A stretch of DNA of 21,412 nucleotides from Peptococcaceae bacterium UBA3937 (lineage in GTDB: Bacteria > Bacillota > Peptococcia > DRI-13 > DTU073), in assembly GCA_002385735.1 (NCBI GenBank), contig DGEB01000026.1, positions 1 through 21,412 on the forward strand, written 5' to 3'. Positions 7,399 through 15,952 of the stretch are shown in pieces (within the stretch, counting starts at the first letter, position 1; every line of letters starts with the position of its first letter). The position numbers were made by a program, and so were the translations under genes. The notes under the pieces are model-generated. The model searched no databases. It was not told the origin of the DNA and saw nothing but the letters and a program-made list of their open reading frames with translations.

Positions 7399-8400
7399 TC
7401 AAGCCTTGGCGCGTTTGGTATATTGGGTCTTCTTGTCCATCCGGTGCCGCGCCTCCAAAAAGCGGATCGTTCCGGACACCCCGCGCATTACGACGGTATG
7501 GGTCGTGGCATAATTGCCATAATAACGGACACCCTTGAGGAAATCGCCATCCGTCACGCCGGTGGCCGCAAAAATCACGTCTTCGCCGCGGACCAGGTCA
7601 TTCAGCGTTAGGATTTTCCGGGGATCGGTGACCCCCAGCTTTTTACACCGTTCAATATCTTTCGCGTTTTCCGGCCACAGCCGCCCCTGAAATTCCCCGC
7701 CGGTACAACGGAGGGCAGCGGCAGCTAATACGCCCTCCGGCGCGCCACCGATGCCGATGACCATGTCAACGCCGGAGCCGGGAATGCTGGTGGCTACCGC
7801 CGGGGATACATCCCCGTCGCTGATCAGCTTGATCCGGGCGCCGATTCTCCTTAATTCTTCAATGATGTGCCGGTGCCGTTCCCGGTCTAAAACGACCACG
7901 GTCACGTCGGCAATATCTTTATGCAAACTCCGGGCCACTGCCCTGACGTTTTCCGTAACGGAAGCGTCCAGGCTAATCTTGCCGACCGCCGCCGGACCCG
8001 CGGCGATCTTTTCCATATACATATCCGGAGCATGCAGCAGGCATCCTTTCGGAGCAACGGCCAGCACGGCAATGGCGCCCATTAAACCTTTCGCCACCAG
8101 ATTGGTTCCCTCCAATGGATCAACGGCCACATCAACCTGCACATTGTGCCCTCGGCCGACCTTTTCCCCGATGTAGAGCATCGGCGCCTCGTCCATTTCG
8201 CCTTCACCGATCACCACGGTGCCGTCGATATTCACCGTGTCAAACATGGCGCGCATGGCCTCCGTGGCGGCATCATCCGCCGCGTTCTTATCGCCCCTCC
8301 CCCACCAACGGGCCGAAGCAATGGCAGCAGCCTCCGTAACGCGGGCAAATTCTAAGGTTAATTCCCTTTCCATTACCGAATTCAGTCTTTGTGTATGCAT
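7399..8400 (-). CDS. glpX: Fructose-1,6-bisphosphatase class II
   Basis: GlpX hydrolyses fructose 1,6-bisphosphate to fructose 6-phosphate, the committed gluconeogenic step. The 333-residue protein has the family features GRGDKNAADDAA (34-45), IGEGEMDEAPML (64-75) with metal ligands, DPLEGT at 94-99 (metal and substrate binding), and the later GIGGAPEGV segment. The ATG at 8400 has GAGGAGG about eight bases upstream. It follows fsa by 63 bp and ends this transcription unit at a hairpin. With fba and fsa upstream, the three genes serve upper glycolysis/gluconeogenesis and sugar-phosphate interconversion in the cytoplasm. Confidence 0.97.
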   Translation of the reverse strand: MHTQRLNSVMERELTLEFARVTEAAAIASARWWGRGDKNAADDAATEAMRAMFDTVNIDGTVVIGEGEMDEAPMLYIGEKVGRGHNVQVDVAVDPLEGTNLVAKGLMGAIAVLAVAPKGCLLHAPDMYMEKIAAGPAAVGKISLDASVTENVRAVARSLHKDIADVTVVVLDRERHRHIIEELRRIGARIKLISDGDVSPAVATSIPGSGVDMVIGIGGAPEGVLAAAALRCTGGEFQGRLWPENAKDIERCKKLGVTDPRKILTLNDLVRGEDVIFAATGVTDGDFLKGVRYYGNYATTHTVVMRGVSGTIRFLEARHRMDKKTQYTKRAKA

Positions 8401-8463
8401 TCCCTTTTCCTCCTCATTAATCTCCTCACCGCTTTCTTGATCTGCTTGTGCCTTCTTTTCTAT

Positions 8464-9111
8464 TTATTTTAACTTGGCCTCCCAATCCTTCTGAAACTTT
8501 TCCAAACCCAGGGCCGTCATCGGATGCTCAAACAATTGCAGAAACACCTTGTAGGGGATTGTGGCAATGTGTGAACCCACCCGCGCCGCCTCCATCACAT
8601 GCATCGGATGTCGGATGCTGGCCGCAATGACCTTCGTGGACAGATTATGCAAACGCAACACTTCGACAATCTCCCGGACTAACGATATCCCATCGTGCCC
8701 CACGTCATCCAGCCGCCCCACAAAAGGACTGACATAAGTGGCACCCGCCCTTGCCGCCAATAAAGCCTGATTAAGGGAAAAAACCAAGGTTACATTCGTC
8801 TTGATTCCTTCCTTGGCTAACAGCGGAACGCATTTGATCCCTTCACGGGTCATCGGGATTTTTATCACGATGTTGTCGCGGATGCCGGCTAGCTTTGTCG
8901 CTTCCTGATACATTCCGGCTGCGGTTGTTGACAATACCTCGGCACTGACCGGGCCGGGAATTAACTGGGTGATTTCCTGCAGGATCTCGTGGAAATCACG
9001 CCCCTTTTCCTGAGCAATCAAAGAAGGATTGGTCGTTACTCCTGATATTACCCCGTATTGAGCCGCGTCCCTTATTTCCGTCAAATTTGCCGTATCCAGA
9101 AATAGTTCCAA
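8464..9111 (-). CDS. fsa: Fructose-6-phosphate aldolase/transaldolase-like protein
   Basis: Small class I TIM-barrel aldolase of the TalC/FSA/YwjH type. It starts [20 protein letters not shown], continues [11 protein letters not shown] (23-33), has the Schiff-base lysine in VIKIP (Lys84), then [20 protein letters not shown] and [11 protein letters not shown]. The length is 215 residues, as in the small transaldolase subfamily. The TTG at 9111 is chosen as start because GGAGG lies eight bases upstream and family proteins begin here; GTG codons at 9117 and 9120 lie too close to the ribosome site. Activity may be transaldolase or fructose-6-phosphate aldolase; sequence reading alone does not separate them. 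It is 69 bp downstream of fba, separated by a hairpin. Confidence 0.94.
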   Translation of the reverse strand: MELFLDTANLTEIRDAAQYGVISGVTTNPSLIAQEKGRDFHEILQEITQLIPGPVSAEVLSTTAAGMYQEATKLAGIRDNIVIKIPMTREGIKCVPLLAKEGIKTNVTLVFSLNQALLAARAGATYVSPFVGRLDDVGHDGISLVREIVEVLRLHNLSTKVIAASIRHPMHVMEAARVGSHIATIPYKVFLQLFEHPMTALGLEKFQKDWEAKLK

Positions 9112-9137
9112 ACACACCACCTCCCGTAAACTTAAAG

Positions 9138-9163
9138 GGGTACAGGAAGGTTCCCCTGTACCC
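9138..9163 (-). terminator. Strong hairpin between fba and fsa
   Basis: GGGTACAGG (9163-9155) and CCTGTACCC (9146-9138) on the minus strand form a perfect 9-bp stem with an 8-nt loop, followed by CTTTAAGTTT. The U-tract is interrupted, so this is a partial terminator or an mRNA-stabilising element that would set fba above fsa-glpX expression. Confidence 0.5.
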
Positions 9164-9180
9164 AGCCCAACCTCTGGAGA

Positions 9181-10035
9181 TTATGCTTTCCCGCTACTGC
9201 CAAACACACGAATCTTCTCCCGCACAATTTCCGTCATGGCTTCCCGAGCCGGACCTAAAATCTTCCGCGGATCGATTTCCTGAGGATTCTTATTAAGAAC
9301 GTCCTTTACCCCTTTCACGAAAGCCTCCCGTATATTGGTATCGATATTCACCTTTCTTACTCCTAACGAAATCGCCTTTTGCACATCCTTATCCGGCACA
9401 CCCGAAGAACCATGCATGACAATGGGAATATCGACCAGCTTCTGGATCTGCGCCAGGCGATCAAAGTCCAGTTTGGGTTCGGCCTTATATTGACCATGAG
9501 CCGTGCCGATGGCTACGGCCAGGGAATCGACCCCCGTCTGTTCCACAAAATATTGCACATCCGCCGGGTCGGTCAGCATTGCATCCCGGTCCGACACGCT
9601 GATATCATCTTCGGTCCCGCCGATTCTCCCTAATTCTGCCTCCACCGATACGCCCGCCGCTTGGGCAATCTCCACAATCTTTTTGGTAATCGCGATGTTT
9701 TCTTCCAGCGAATACTTGGACCCGTCAAACATCACGGAAGAAAAGCCTTTGGCAATACACTGCACCACTTGCTTAAAATCGGTGCCGTGATCCAGATGTA
9801 AACAAACCGGAACAAAGGTCTTCTTCGCTGCCGTGTGTACTAAACTGATAATATAGTCGAGCCCTGCGTATTTTATGGCCCCTTGACTGGCCTGAATAAA
9901 AACCGGCGCGTTTTCCGCCTCCGCAGCGGCAATAATTGCCTGGACAATCTCCATATTATTGCAATTAAACGCCCCTACAGCATAATTACCTTTAACCGCT
10001 TTTTCCAATAACTCTTTTCCTGTCACTAATGGCAT
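9181..10035 (-). CDS. fba: Fructose-bisphosphate aldolase class II
   Basis: Zinc-dependent aldolase that splits fructose 1,6-bisphosphate into DHAP and glyceraldehyde 3-phosphate, and the reverse. From ATG 10035 the protein is 284 residues and starts MPLVTGKELLEKAVKGNYAV, the usual family start. Visible are HLDHG (80-84; catalytic Asp82, zinc ligand His83), VEAELG with Glu134, GTAHG with zinc ligand His180, MHGSSG with His208, and the DHAP phosphate-binding VNIDTN near 229-234. The ATG at 10056 lacks a ribosome site, while GGGGG lies nine bases before 10035. Placement after spo0F matches Bacillus, except that one unknown gene intervenes and murA does not follow. Confidence 0.97.
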   Translation of the reverse strand: MPLVTGKELLEKAVKGNYAVGAFNCNNMEIVQAIIAAAEAENAPVFIQASQGAIKYAGLDYIISLVHTAAKKTFVPVCLHLDHGTDFKQVVQCIAKGFSSVMFDGSKYSLEENIAITKKIVEIAQAAGVSVEAELGRIGGTEDDISVSDRDAMLTDPADVQYFVEQTGVDSLAVAIGTAHGQYKAEPKLDFDRLAQIQKLVDIPIVMHGSSGVPDKDVQKAISLGVRKVNIDTNIREAFVKGVKDVLNKNPQEIDPRKILGPAREAMTEIVREKIRVFGSSGKA

Positions 10036-10058
10036 CCTTCCAAGCCCCCAATTCATTA

Positions 10059-10847
10059 TTAATAGAATCTGTTCTTTGCTTTGGTTTTATTATTTGTTCC
10101 TTCTTTGTTTTTAACCTTGGTTCTCTTTTTTTGTCCGCTCCCGTCCAAATAGATGCGGGAATCCGCTTCCAACATGATATTGTCCATCTTGAAGAGGGTC
10201 TGCAAATCCCGGAAAGATTCCGCAAAGACAACGCCTACCGCCCGGCAATCGGCACACCTTAACTCTACCCGGTCCGGGAAAGTCTCTAATTCCATGTCCA
10301 CCCCGCCACAATCGCAGGAAAGCTGGTCTCGCTCCGCCATGCGCCCGAGAATATCCAGCACCCGGTACATGATTTTCGGGTTGACGTAAAAATCATTCCA
10401 ACGCGAAGGAGCGGCAAGTTCCCGGAAAAGCTCCTCCTCTTCATTAATGGCCTTGAGCACCTCGTCTTTGTTTCCCATGTAACCCAGTTCCATTCCGGTA
10501 TGCTCGCATTTAATAGGTAGCATCTTTTTGTTCCAGATCCTCTCCCCGGACAAGTTAAGGCAATGACTTGTTTCGCACATAAAGCAGGACGCATGAAGAG
10601 AATAAGCATGACACCCTTTCCGCACGATCTCCAAAAGACCGGTGCCGCATTCACAAGCAAAACTAACCCTGCCTCTTTTGCCGCACTGGAACCGCGACAC
10701 GGCAAACAGATTAATTTTTCCGCATTTTGGACAATGGAGTGATAAAATTGTCTTTGTAGTTATCAACACTTTCCTTACCCACTTTCTCTCTAACAAGCCT
10801 TCCCATGTTGCCTCATCCATAAATTTATGTATAGAATTATTCTTCAT
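10059..10847 (-). CDS. Unrecognised 14-cysteine, zinc-ribbon-like protein
   Basis: I do not recognise this 262-residue protein. It has 14 cysteines in clusters that look like metal sites: Cys39-x2-Cys42 (LHCPKCGK), Cys55, Cys65-x-Cys67 (FACECG), Cys79, Cys88-x2-Cys91-x4-Cys96, Cys114, then Cys178-x-Cys180 and Cys198-x2-Cys201 (LRCADC). A helical, acidic middle (about 125-175) separates the N-terminal and C-terminal clusters, and the tail (239-261) is strongly basic (Lys/Arg/Asn). There is no signal peptide or membrane segment. The arrangement suggests two or three zinc ribbons and possible nucleic-acid or protein binding. The ATG at 10847 has AGGAG about 11 bases upstream. It lies 55 bp after spo0F and 23 bp before fba, in the same orientation and probably the same transcript. 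Confidence 0.82.
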   Translation of the reverse strand: MKNNSIHKFMDEATWEGLLERKWVRKVLITTKTILSLHCPKCGKINLFAVSRFQCGKRGRVSFACECGTGLLEIVRKGCHAYSLHASCFMCETSHCLNLSGERIWNKKMLPIKCEHTGMELGYMGNKDEVLKAINEEEELFRELAAPSRWNDFYVNPKIMYRVLDILGRMAERDQLSCDCGGVDMELETFPDRVELRCADCRAVGVVFAESFRDLQTLFKMDNIMLEADSRIYLDGSGQKKRTKVKNKEGTNNKTKAKNRFY

Positions 10848-10902
10848 TATTCTTAAAACTCCTGCCCTTTTTACAGCATAATTCGCAGGAAGTTTTTGTT
10901 AA

Positions 10903-11256
10903 TTATTTCAGCAGTTTTTCTAAAACCTCTTTCACCTTTTCCAAATTAAAAGGCTTTATTAACACAATCATCTCACTTTTTAGTTCATGGTCCGGTTCAT
11001 CATAGCCGGTCATAAAAACCCCTTTCAGCCCTTTTCTTTTTTCCCTGATTAGTTTCATCGTTTCATAGCCGTTTATACCGGACATTTTCATATCAACAAA
11101 GGCCACCTGAAAGTCTTCCTGGCAGACCAGGTCATAGGCTTCCTGCCCGTTGGCCGCGGTCTTCACCTCATAGCCCAACATTAAACAGGTTTCCGCCAGT
11201 AACTGGCGAATGCCTTCCTGGTCGTCAATAATCAGGATTTTTGCTTTGTTTCCCAT
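10903..11256 (-). CDS. spo0F: Spo0F-like single-domain response regulator
   Basis: A 117-residue receiver domain with no output domain. Acidic pocket Asp11-Asp12 in LIIDDQEGIRQLL, phosphoacceptor Asp55 in FVDMKMSG, Thr83 in FMTGYD and Lys101 in IKPF are all present. The DDQxGIR and DMKxxG patterns and the place beside fba point to Spo0F, the phosphorelay intermediate that passes phosphate to Spo0B and on to Spo0A. In Clostridia without a full phosphorelay it may act otherwise (family knowledge). The start at ATG 11256 follows AAGGTGGTG by six bases. The alpha4-beta5 segment is about four residues shorter than B. subtilis Spo0F. It lies 52 bp after alr. Confidence 0.85.
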   Translation of the reverse strand: MGNKAKILIIDDQEGIRQLLAETCLMLGYEVKTAANGQEAYDLVCQEDFQVAFVDMKMSGINGYETMKLIREKRKGLKGVFMTGYDEPDHELKSEMIVLIKPFNLEKVKEVLEKLLK

Positions 11257-11308
11257 TTCAATCACCACCTTATTTTTTGGTAAACTCACCTCCTTTAAGC
11301 AAAAAAAC

Positions 11309-12505
11309 TTAGCTAGTACCGACTGCCGCGACCTGTTCCGCGCCCTGCTTTTCATGGAGATAGACCTTGGGGATACAAGGATTCACGACGGTCCGCCGGG
11401 CCGGAAGGATTGCCGCGGTACCAACTTCAATTCCCTCTAAACCGGTAATGTCCACCATGGTTAACTGCATCCCCACTTTGCCGATAATCCTTCCTGTCCC
11501 CTTGGGGAAACGAACAGGCGCCTCAAATTTTGTCCGGCCCAGGTACCTTAACAGCAACTTAACGGCCCCTTTGACAAAATCGCTAAAACCAGCGGGTTTC
11601 AAAACCGGTTCCACCTGCACGCCGTCGGTGAAGCCCACCGGCAAAATCGCGATGGTCGTTGGCCTTTTCGCCCGGAAGGTCCTCCCGTACCCCACGGAAT
11701 GACCGGCCGGGAGTTTTTTGATGTAGATTACTTTGACCTTAAAACGCCAGGCCTCTTTCAAGGCAAGGCCTTTTTGCAGGGAAGGAACGGGAGCTTGTCC
11801 ATACAATAAGGTGCCCACCCGCACCATGTCCAAATGCATTTCCGGCAATTTCAACAAGACCGCGCTGTTGGCAATATGCCGAACGAGCCCCTTAATGCCC
11901 GCCTGCTCCAATTCCGCGCAAACTTGTTGGAAGATCCGGAATTGTTTTAAAGCATAGCGGTTGTTTCTCCACATGGCCGTGGCCAAATGGGAATAAACCC
12001 CTTCCAGTTGCAAGCCCGGCACCGCGCCAATCTCCTGCGCCACCGTCACAACCTCCCGGGGCCATATGCCAAAACGCCCCAGCCCCGTTTCCACCTTGAG
12101 CTGGACTTTGATGATGGTCCGGGTTTCTGCCGCGGCTTTTTTTAACCACTCCACCGCTTCCGGGCTGGCGACCGTTGCGGTTAAATTAAATTCGGCAAAA
12201 AGGAAAGCTTCTTCCGGCAAAAAGGCTCCGAAAACCAGAATGGGAGTGCGAATACCCGCTTCCCGTAAAGCGCGCCCTTCCTCGACCGTAGTAACTCCCA
12301 ACATGTCAACCCCGGCGGCGGAAAGCAGACGGCTGACCTCAACGGCCCCATGCCCATAGGCATCGGCCTTGACCACGCCTAAAAGCTTGACCTCCGGAGC
12401 GATTTTTTGCCTGATCTGCCGGTAGTTATGTTCAATCGCCTCCAGATCTACCTCGACCCATTTGGCCTTGTTTATTGCGCTTTTTTCCTTTTCCTGCATC
12501 ATCAC
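11309..12505 (-). CDS. alr: Alanine racemase-family PLP enzyme with atypical C-terminal domain
   Basis: Fold-type III PLP enzyme that would interconvert L- and D-alanine for peptidoglycan. The N-terminal barrel is intact: VVKADAYGHG with PLP lysine Lys46, LKVETGLGRFG with Lys137 and Arg144, YSHLATA, and HIANSAVLL. The beta domain keeps catalytic Tyr273 (VGYGRTF) and Met346, but GYADG reads GFTDG and MDQ reads MQL. About 20 residues are inserted around 303-325. The helix and TINYE segment before the final RVPRVY motif appear deleted; the end reads VNPCIPKVY. GTG 12505 and ATG 12502 and 12499 are all possible starts (GGAGGAG upstream). It is 13 bp after femX and cotranscribed with it. The substrate might not be alanine. 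Confidence 0.87.
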   Translation of the reverse strand: MMMQEKEKSAINKAKWVEVDLEAIEHNYRQIRQKIAPEVKLLGVVKADAYGHGAVEVSRLLSAAGVDMLGVTTVEEGRALREAGIRTPILVFGAFLPEEAFLFAEFNLTATVASPEAVEWLKKAAAETRTIIKVQLKVETGLGRFGIWPREVVTVAQEIGAVPGLQLEGVYSHLATAMWRNNRYALKQFRIFQQVCAELEQAGIKGLVRHIANSAVLLKLPEMHLDMVRVGTLLYGQAPVPSLQKGLALKEAWRFKVKVIYIKKLPAGHSVGYGRTFRAKRPTTIAILPVGFTDGVQVEPVLKPAGFSDFVKGAVKLLLRYLGRTKFEAPVRFPKGTGRIIGKVGMQLTMVDITGLEGIEVGTAAILPARRTVVNPCIPKVYLHEKQGAEQVAAVGTS

Positions 12506-12518
12506 GTGCGCTCCTCCC

Positions 12519-13619
12519 CTACCCCCTGAGCTTTTTTTTCAAAGCGATGAGGCGTCGGATGTTCTTTTGGTAGAGCGGTTCAAGAATGGTCCACAAACGA
12601 TAAGCAAAGGGCTTGAATACTAAATCGTATTCCCCGACAAATTCCGTGAAGTCCCCGTTAAAACCTTTTTTGAAGCGGTAAAGCCCATAAAGGGGGTTGT
12701 CCTCCGATAAATTGCCGGAAACCCCGCGGAAATCGTACATTTTGCAGCCACTGACCTTGGCCCATTGAATCATGGTCCACTGGAGCAGATAATTAGGCAT
12801 CACCCGGCGGTCCCGATTGGAGGAAGCGCCGTAAATGTACCAGGCCTTATCCCCAAAAAGAAAGGCCAGGGTGCCCGCAATCGGCCGCTCCTCGTAATAG
12901 GCCATGAACAAGCGTAAAAATCCCGCCGGGGCCAGGGTGTTCCACATATCTTCAAAATAATGGTAAGGACGGATTAAGAATTTATCCCGTTCGGCCGTTT
13001 CTTTTAAAAGCTCGTAAAAAACCGGCAAATATCCGATGTTGCAGTTTTCCTTGACGGTTACCCCTTTTTTGGTGCTCAAGCGGATATTGTAACGGGTTTT
13101 GGAATGAAAATTGCTGAAAAGGGTGTCTAAATCCGGGCTTAGATCCAAACGAAAGACAAATTTAGGCTGGATCCCTTCAAAACCCTCCGCTTGTCCGGCC
13201 GCTTTAAACCTTCTTGTTTTAAGGTATTCCAAAAATTCCTTGTCGTCAAGCCTTATATCCGGATCAATTTTCAAAAAAATGGCTCCTTTTTCCTGCGCTA
13301 ATTTCCTGACTTCAGCAAAGAGAAAATCCATCAGCGCGGCGTCATGGATATCCCCCACCGGACCCCGGGGCGCGTAAAAAATCTGTTTCCCTAAAAGCGG
13401 AATCTGGCGCGCCAAAATACTGATGGCGGCAACCGGGGTCGGCTCCTGGCTTTCGCCCTCCCCGACACGTTCCACGATCATCCGGTAAGGCTGCCATTCC
13501 CCTTTCCCTTTAAGTTCCCCCCATTCCCAGGACTGTAGGATATGCCCTTTGGGAGCGGAAAGGACAAAGCGGTTATAATACTCTTTTTCCTCCGCGTTTA
13601 ACAACCTGGCTCTTAACAT
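12519..13619 (-). CDS. FemAB/FemX-family aminoacyl transferase
   Basis: Member of the FemABX family (GNAT-like pair of domains) that adds an amino acid from aminoacyl-tRNA to the peptidoglycan stem peptide or its lipid precursor. Visible signatures are HILQSWEWGELKG near residues 26-38, FYAPRGPVGD, FLKIDPDI, FSNFHSKTRYNIRLSTKKGV, the second GNAT-like half with GTLAFLFGDKAWYIYGASS, LLQWTMIQWAK, MYDFRGV and the end segment GLYRFKKGFNGDFTEFVGEYD. Length is 366 residues. The ATG at 13619 is chosen because AAGGAGG lies five bases upstream; the longer frame adds six residues with no ribosome site. Cytoplasmic, acting at the inner membrane face. The stop lies in front of the alr ribosome site, so the two are coupled. 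Which residue it adds cannot be read from sequence. Confidence 0.93.
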   Translation of the reverse strand: MLRARLLNAEEKEYYNRFVLSAPKGHILQSWEWGELKGKGEWQPYRMIVERVGEGESQEPTPVAAISILARQIPLLGKQIFYAPRGPVGDIHDAALMDFLFAEVRKLAQEKGAIFLKIDPDIRLDDKEFLEYLKTRRFKAAGQAEGFEGIQPKFVFRLDLSPDLDTLFSNFHSKTRYNIRLSTKKGVTVKENCNIGYLPVFYELLKETAERDKFLIRPYHYFEDMWNTLAPAGFLRLFMAYYEERPIAGTLAFLFGDKAWYIYGASSNRDRRVMPNYLLQWTMIQWAKVSGCKMYDFRGVSGNLSEDNPLYGLYRFKKGFNGDFTEFVGEYDLVFKPFAYRLWTILEPLYQKNIRRLIALKKKLRG

Positions 13620-13636
13620 TAGTACCTCCTTGGACA

Positions 13637-13675
13637 ATTAAAAAATAAGCTAAAAGGCACAGCACCGCTGCGCCT
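13637..13675 (-). terminator. Intrinsic terminator after pyrG
   Basis: Minus-strand stem AGGCGCAGC (13675-13667) and GCTGTGCCT (13663-13655), nine pairs with one G-U and a 3-nt loop, followed by TTTTAGCTTATTTTTT. It is 44 bp beyond the pyrG stop and just upstream of the femX ribosome site. Confidence 0.82.
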
Positions 13676-13718
13676 CTCCCCATCTCGCTTTAAAACCTTT
13701 GTCTTCGCAACCGATCCC

Positions 13719-15371
<1,653 letters not shown>

Positions 15372-15390
15372 TTATGGCAATCCCTAATAA

Positions 15391-15419
15391 ATTTTATCCT
15401 TCCCCTGCGCCAGAGTCAA
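15391..15419 (-). promoter_or_regulatory. Sigma-A promoter of pyrG
   Basis: -35 TTGACT (15419-15414), 17-bp spacer, -10 TAAAAT (15396-15391) on the minus strand. The +1 base predicted by spacing is G at 15384, so the transcript would start GGGAUUGCC. The leader is about 60 nt and shows no clear terminator hairpin. Confidence 0.8.
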
Positions 15420-15438
15420 CATACATTAATCATCTCTT

Positions 15439-15837
15439 CTAACTATCTTCCCAGTCGTCCTCCTCTTTCTCCGGCTCAAATTTGTCAAACGATTCTCGCT
15501 CTTCATATTCCAGTTCAATTTCGTCCTGCAAAGAACGGCGATGATAGGGAATCGTCCGGGAGCCGTAAGAAAGGTTCCGCCGGACAACTTTCGGCTGTTT
15601 CCATTCCTTTAAGCCCCATAGCCCTTGCCCTAAATTATCAAAACGATTATCGAGCACCAGTTGAGTGTGAATTGCTGCCATTTTTTTATAATCATCCAAA
15701 GCCCATCCCTTAATTTCAAAAACTGCTTCCATTAATTCTTTGATGTTTTTACCTTCATGTTTCTCCGCAGTTTTCAATAATTGATAAATAATGTCTACTT
15801 CGGACAGATCCGGATTAATGTTTTCCAATTCTCCCAT
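15439..15837 (-). CDS. rpoE: DNA-directed RNA polymerase delta subunit
   Basis: The delta subunit, found in Bacillota, promotes RNA polymerase recycling and sensitivity to initiating nucleotide levels. The 132-residue protein has the N-terminal HARE-HTH domain (about 1-90): DLSEVDIIYQLLKTAE, LMEAVFEIKGW, IHTQLVLDNRFDNLGQGLWGLKEW. The C-terminal third is disordered-looking and ends in a strongly acidic tail (EPEKEEDDWED), as expected. The acidic tail is shorter than in B. subtilis (173 residues). ATG 15837 has GGGGAG nine bases upstream, and GTG 15843 is too close to it. Its place between argS and pyrG matches Bacillus. No terminator is seen before the pyrG promoter. Confidence 0.95.
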   Translation of the reverse strand: MGELENINPDLSEVDIIYQLLKTAEKHEGKNIKELMEAVFEIKGWALDDYKKMAAIHTQLVLDNRFDNLGQGLWGLKEWKQPKVVRRNLSYGSRTIPYHRRSLQDEIELEYEERESFDKFEPEKEEDDWEDS

Positions 15838-15952
15838 CAGCACACACTCCCCTTATTATTATGAACATTTTATTATTCTCACTAATCTGTGCTTTTTCCT
15901 GCTAAGAGGACAAATTTTTTCCAAAAAGCCAACGAGCCGCCAATTGCAAGGT

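Noticed and set aside
11257..11355. 33-residue N-terminal extension of the Spo0F-like protein
   Set aside because: The extension overlaps the alr end, is unlike any receiver domain, and a good ribosome site precedes the ATG at 11256.
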